DNA of 6,114 nt from Anaerolineaceae bacterium (lineage in GTDB: Bacteria > Chloroflexota > Anaerolineae > Anaerolineales > Anaerolineaceae), in assembly GCA_003542325.1 (NCBI GenBank), contig DPKV01000018.1, forward strand, positions 1 through 6,114, given 5' to 3'. This document shows, piece by piece, positions 6,043-6,114 of the stretch. A program made the translations under genes and the position numbers. A model generated the notes under the pieces. The model was not told the origin of the DNA. It was given only the letters and a program-made list of their open reading frames with translations, and did no database searches. Numbering within the stretch: the first letter of the stretch is position 1; every line of letters starts with the position of its first letter.

Positions 6043-6114
6043 GCTTTTCCCTCCCTTCCCGGCGTTCCAGCCATATCATAGATCAACGCTGCGATCATGT
6101 GAGCAGCTTCCGGT
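6039..6114 (-). CDS. murG: 3' end of probable MurG (UDP-GlcNAc:lipid I GlcNAc transferase), partial
   Basis: Only the last 24 codons and the stop are inside the window; the 5' part lies past the right edge. The reading frame starts at 6113 and gives PEAAHMIAALIYDMAG followed by a charged tail GTPGREGKA. A Pro-Glu-Ala-Ala start leading into an amphipathic helix resembles the closing helix of MurG proteins, and murG is the usual gene just upstream of murC in dcw clusters. MurG transfers GlcNAc to lipid I at the inner face of the cytoplasmic membrane, making lipid II. The TGA stop at 6041-6039 overlaps the ATG of the next gene (ATGA), so the two are probably translationally coupled. The name rests mainly on gene order and a short stretch of similarity. 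Another glycosyltransferase or an unrelated gene cannot be excluded from so little sequence. Confidence 0.6.
   Translation of the reverse strand, partial: PEAAHMIAALIYDMAGTPGREGKA
6050..6054 (-). promoter_or_regulatory. Shine-Dalgarno sequence of the CvpA-like gene
   Basis: A perfect GGAGG lies on the minus strand inside the final codons of the upstream murG-like frame. It is seven bases from the ATG at 6042, the ideal spacing. It fixes that start and shows that the gene can recruit ribosomes itself, besides being coupled to the gene before it. Confidence 0.75.

Overview
This window holds one tightly packed, minus-strand segment of a bacterial division and cell wall (dcw) cluster. Read in transcription order, from the right edge to the left, it contains the 3' end of a probable murG, a CvpA-like membrane protein gene, murC, murB, a D-Ala-D-Ala ligase gene (ddl), ftsQ and ftsA. 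I found no convincing gene on the plus strand and no tRNA, rRNA, CRISPR array or complete mobile element. Neighbouring genes overlap or lie within two bases of each other (ATGA, TGATG, TGATG, an 8-base overlap, a 1-base gap, a 2-base gap). This points to a single transcript with translational coupling and a promoter upstream, outside the window.

Region by region: 6113-6039 is the last 24 codons of a probable murG. 6042-5512 is a five-helix CvpA-family membrane protein. 5512-4142 is murC, 4142-3216 murB, 3223-2120 ddl, 2118-1093 ftsQ and 1090-65 ftsA. The last 64 bases (64-1) are non-coding as far as can be seen and end with a strong Shine-Dalgarno sequence aimed at a gene starting just past the left edge. 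In this gene order that would be ftsZ, but its coding sequence is not in the window.

The genes serve one process. MurB and MurC make UDP-MurNAc and load its first amino acid, Ddl makes the D-Ala-D-Ala end of the stem peptide, and MurG adds GlcNAc to lipid I. FtsQ and FtsA belong to the divisome that directs septal wall synthesis. The organism makes ordinary D-Ala-D-Ala peptidoglycan. Gene order, moderate GC and the CvpA-like gene between murG and murC would fit Chloroflexota of the Anaerolineae type. That is an inference of moderate confidence, since no marker gene settles it.

The main oddity is ftsA. It matches the family up to the LTGG nucleotide-binding motif, then ends 15 unrelated codons later, without the last part of the actin-like fold and the membrane-targeting helix. 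Base composition drops to about 35% GC (hand count over 1-110) at the same place, next to a perfect 7-base inverted repeat. This could be a deletion, an insertion junction, an assembly error or a true short FtsA. Otherwise the window looks like ordinary core genome, and I see no new defence or mobile system in it.
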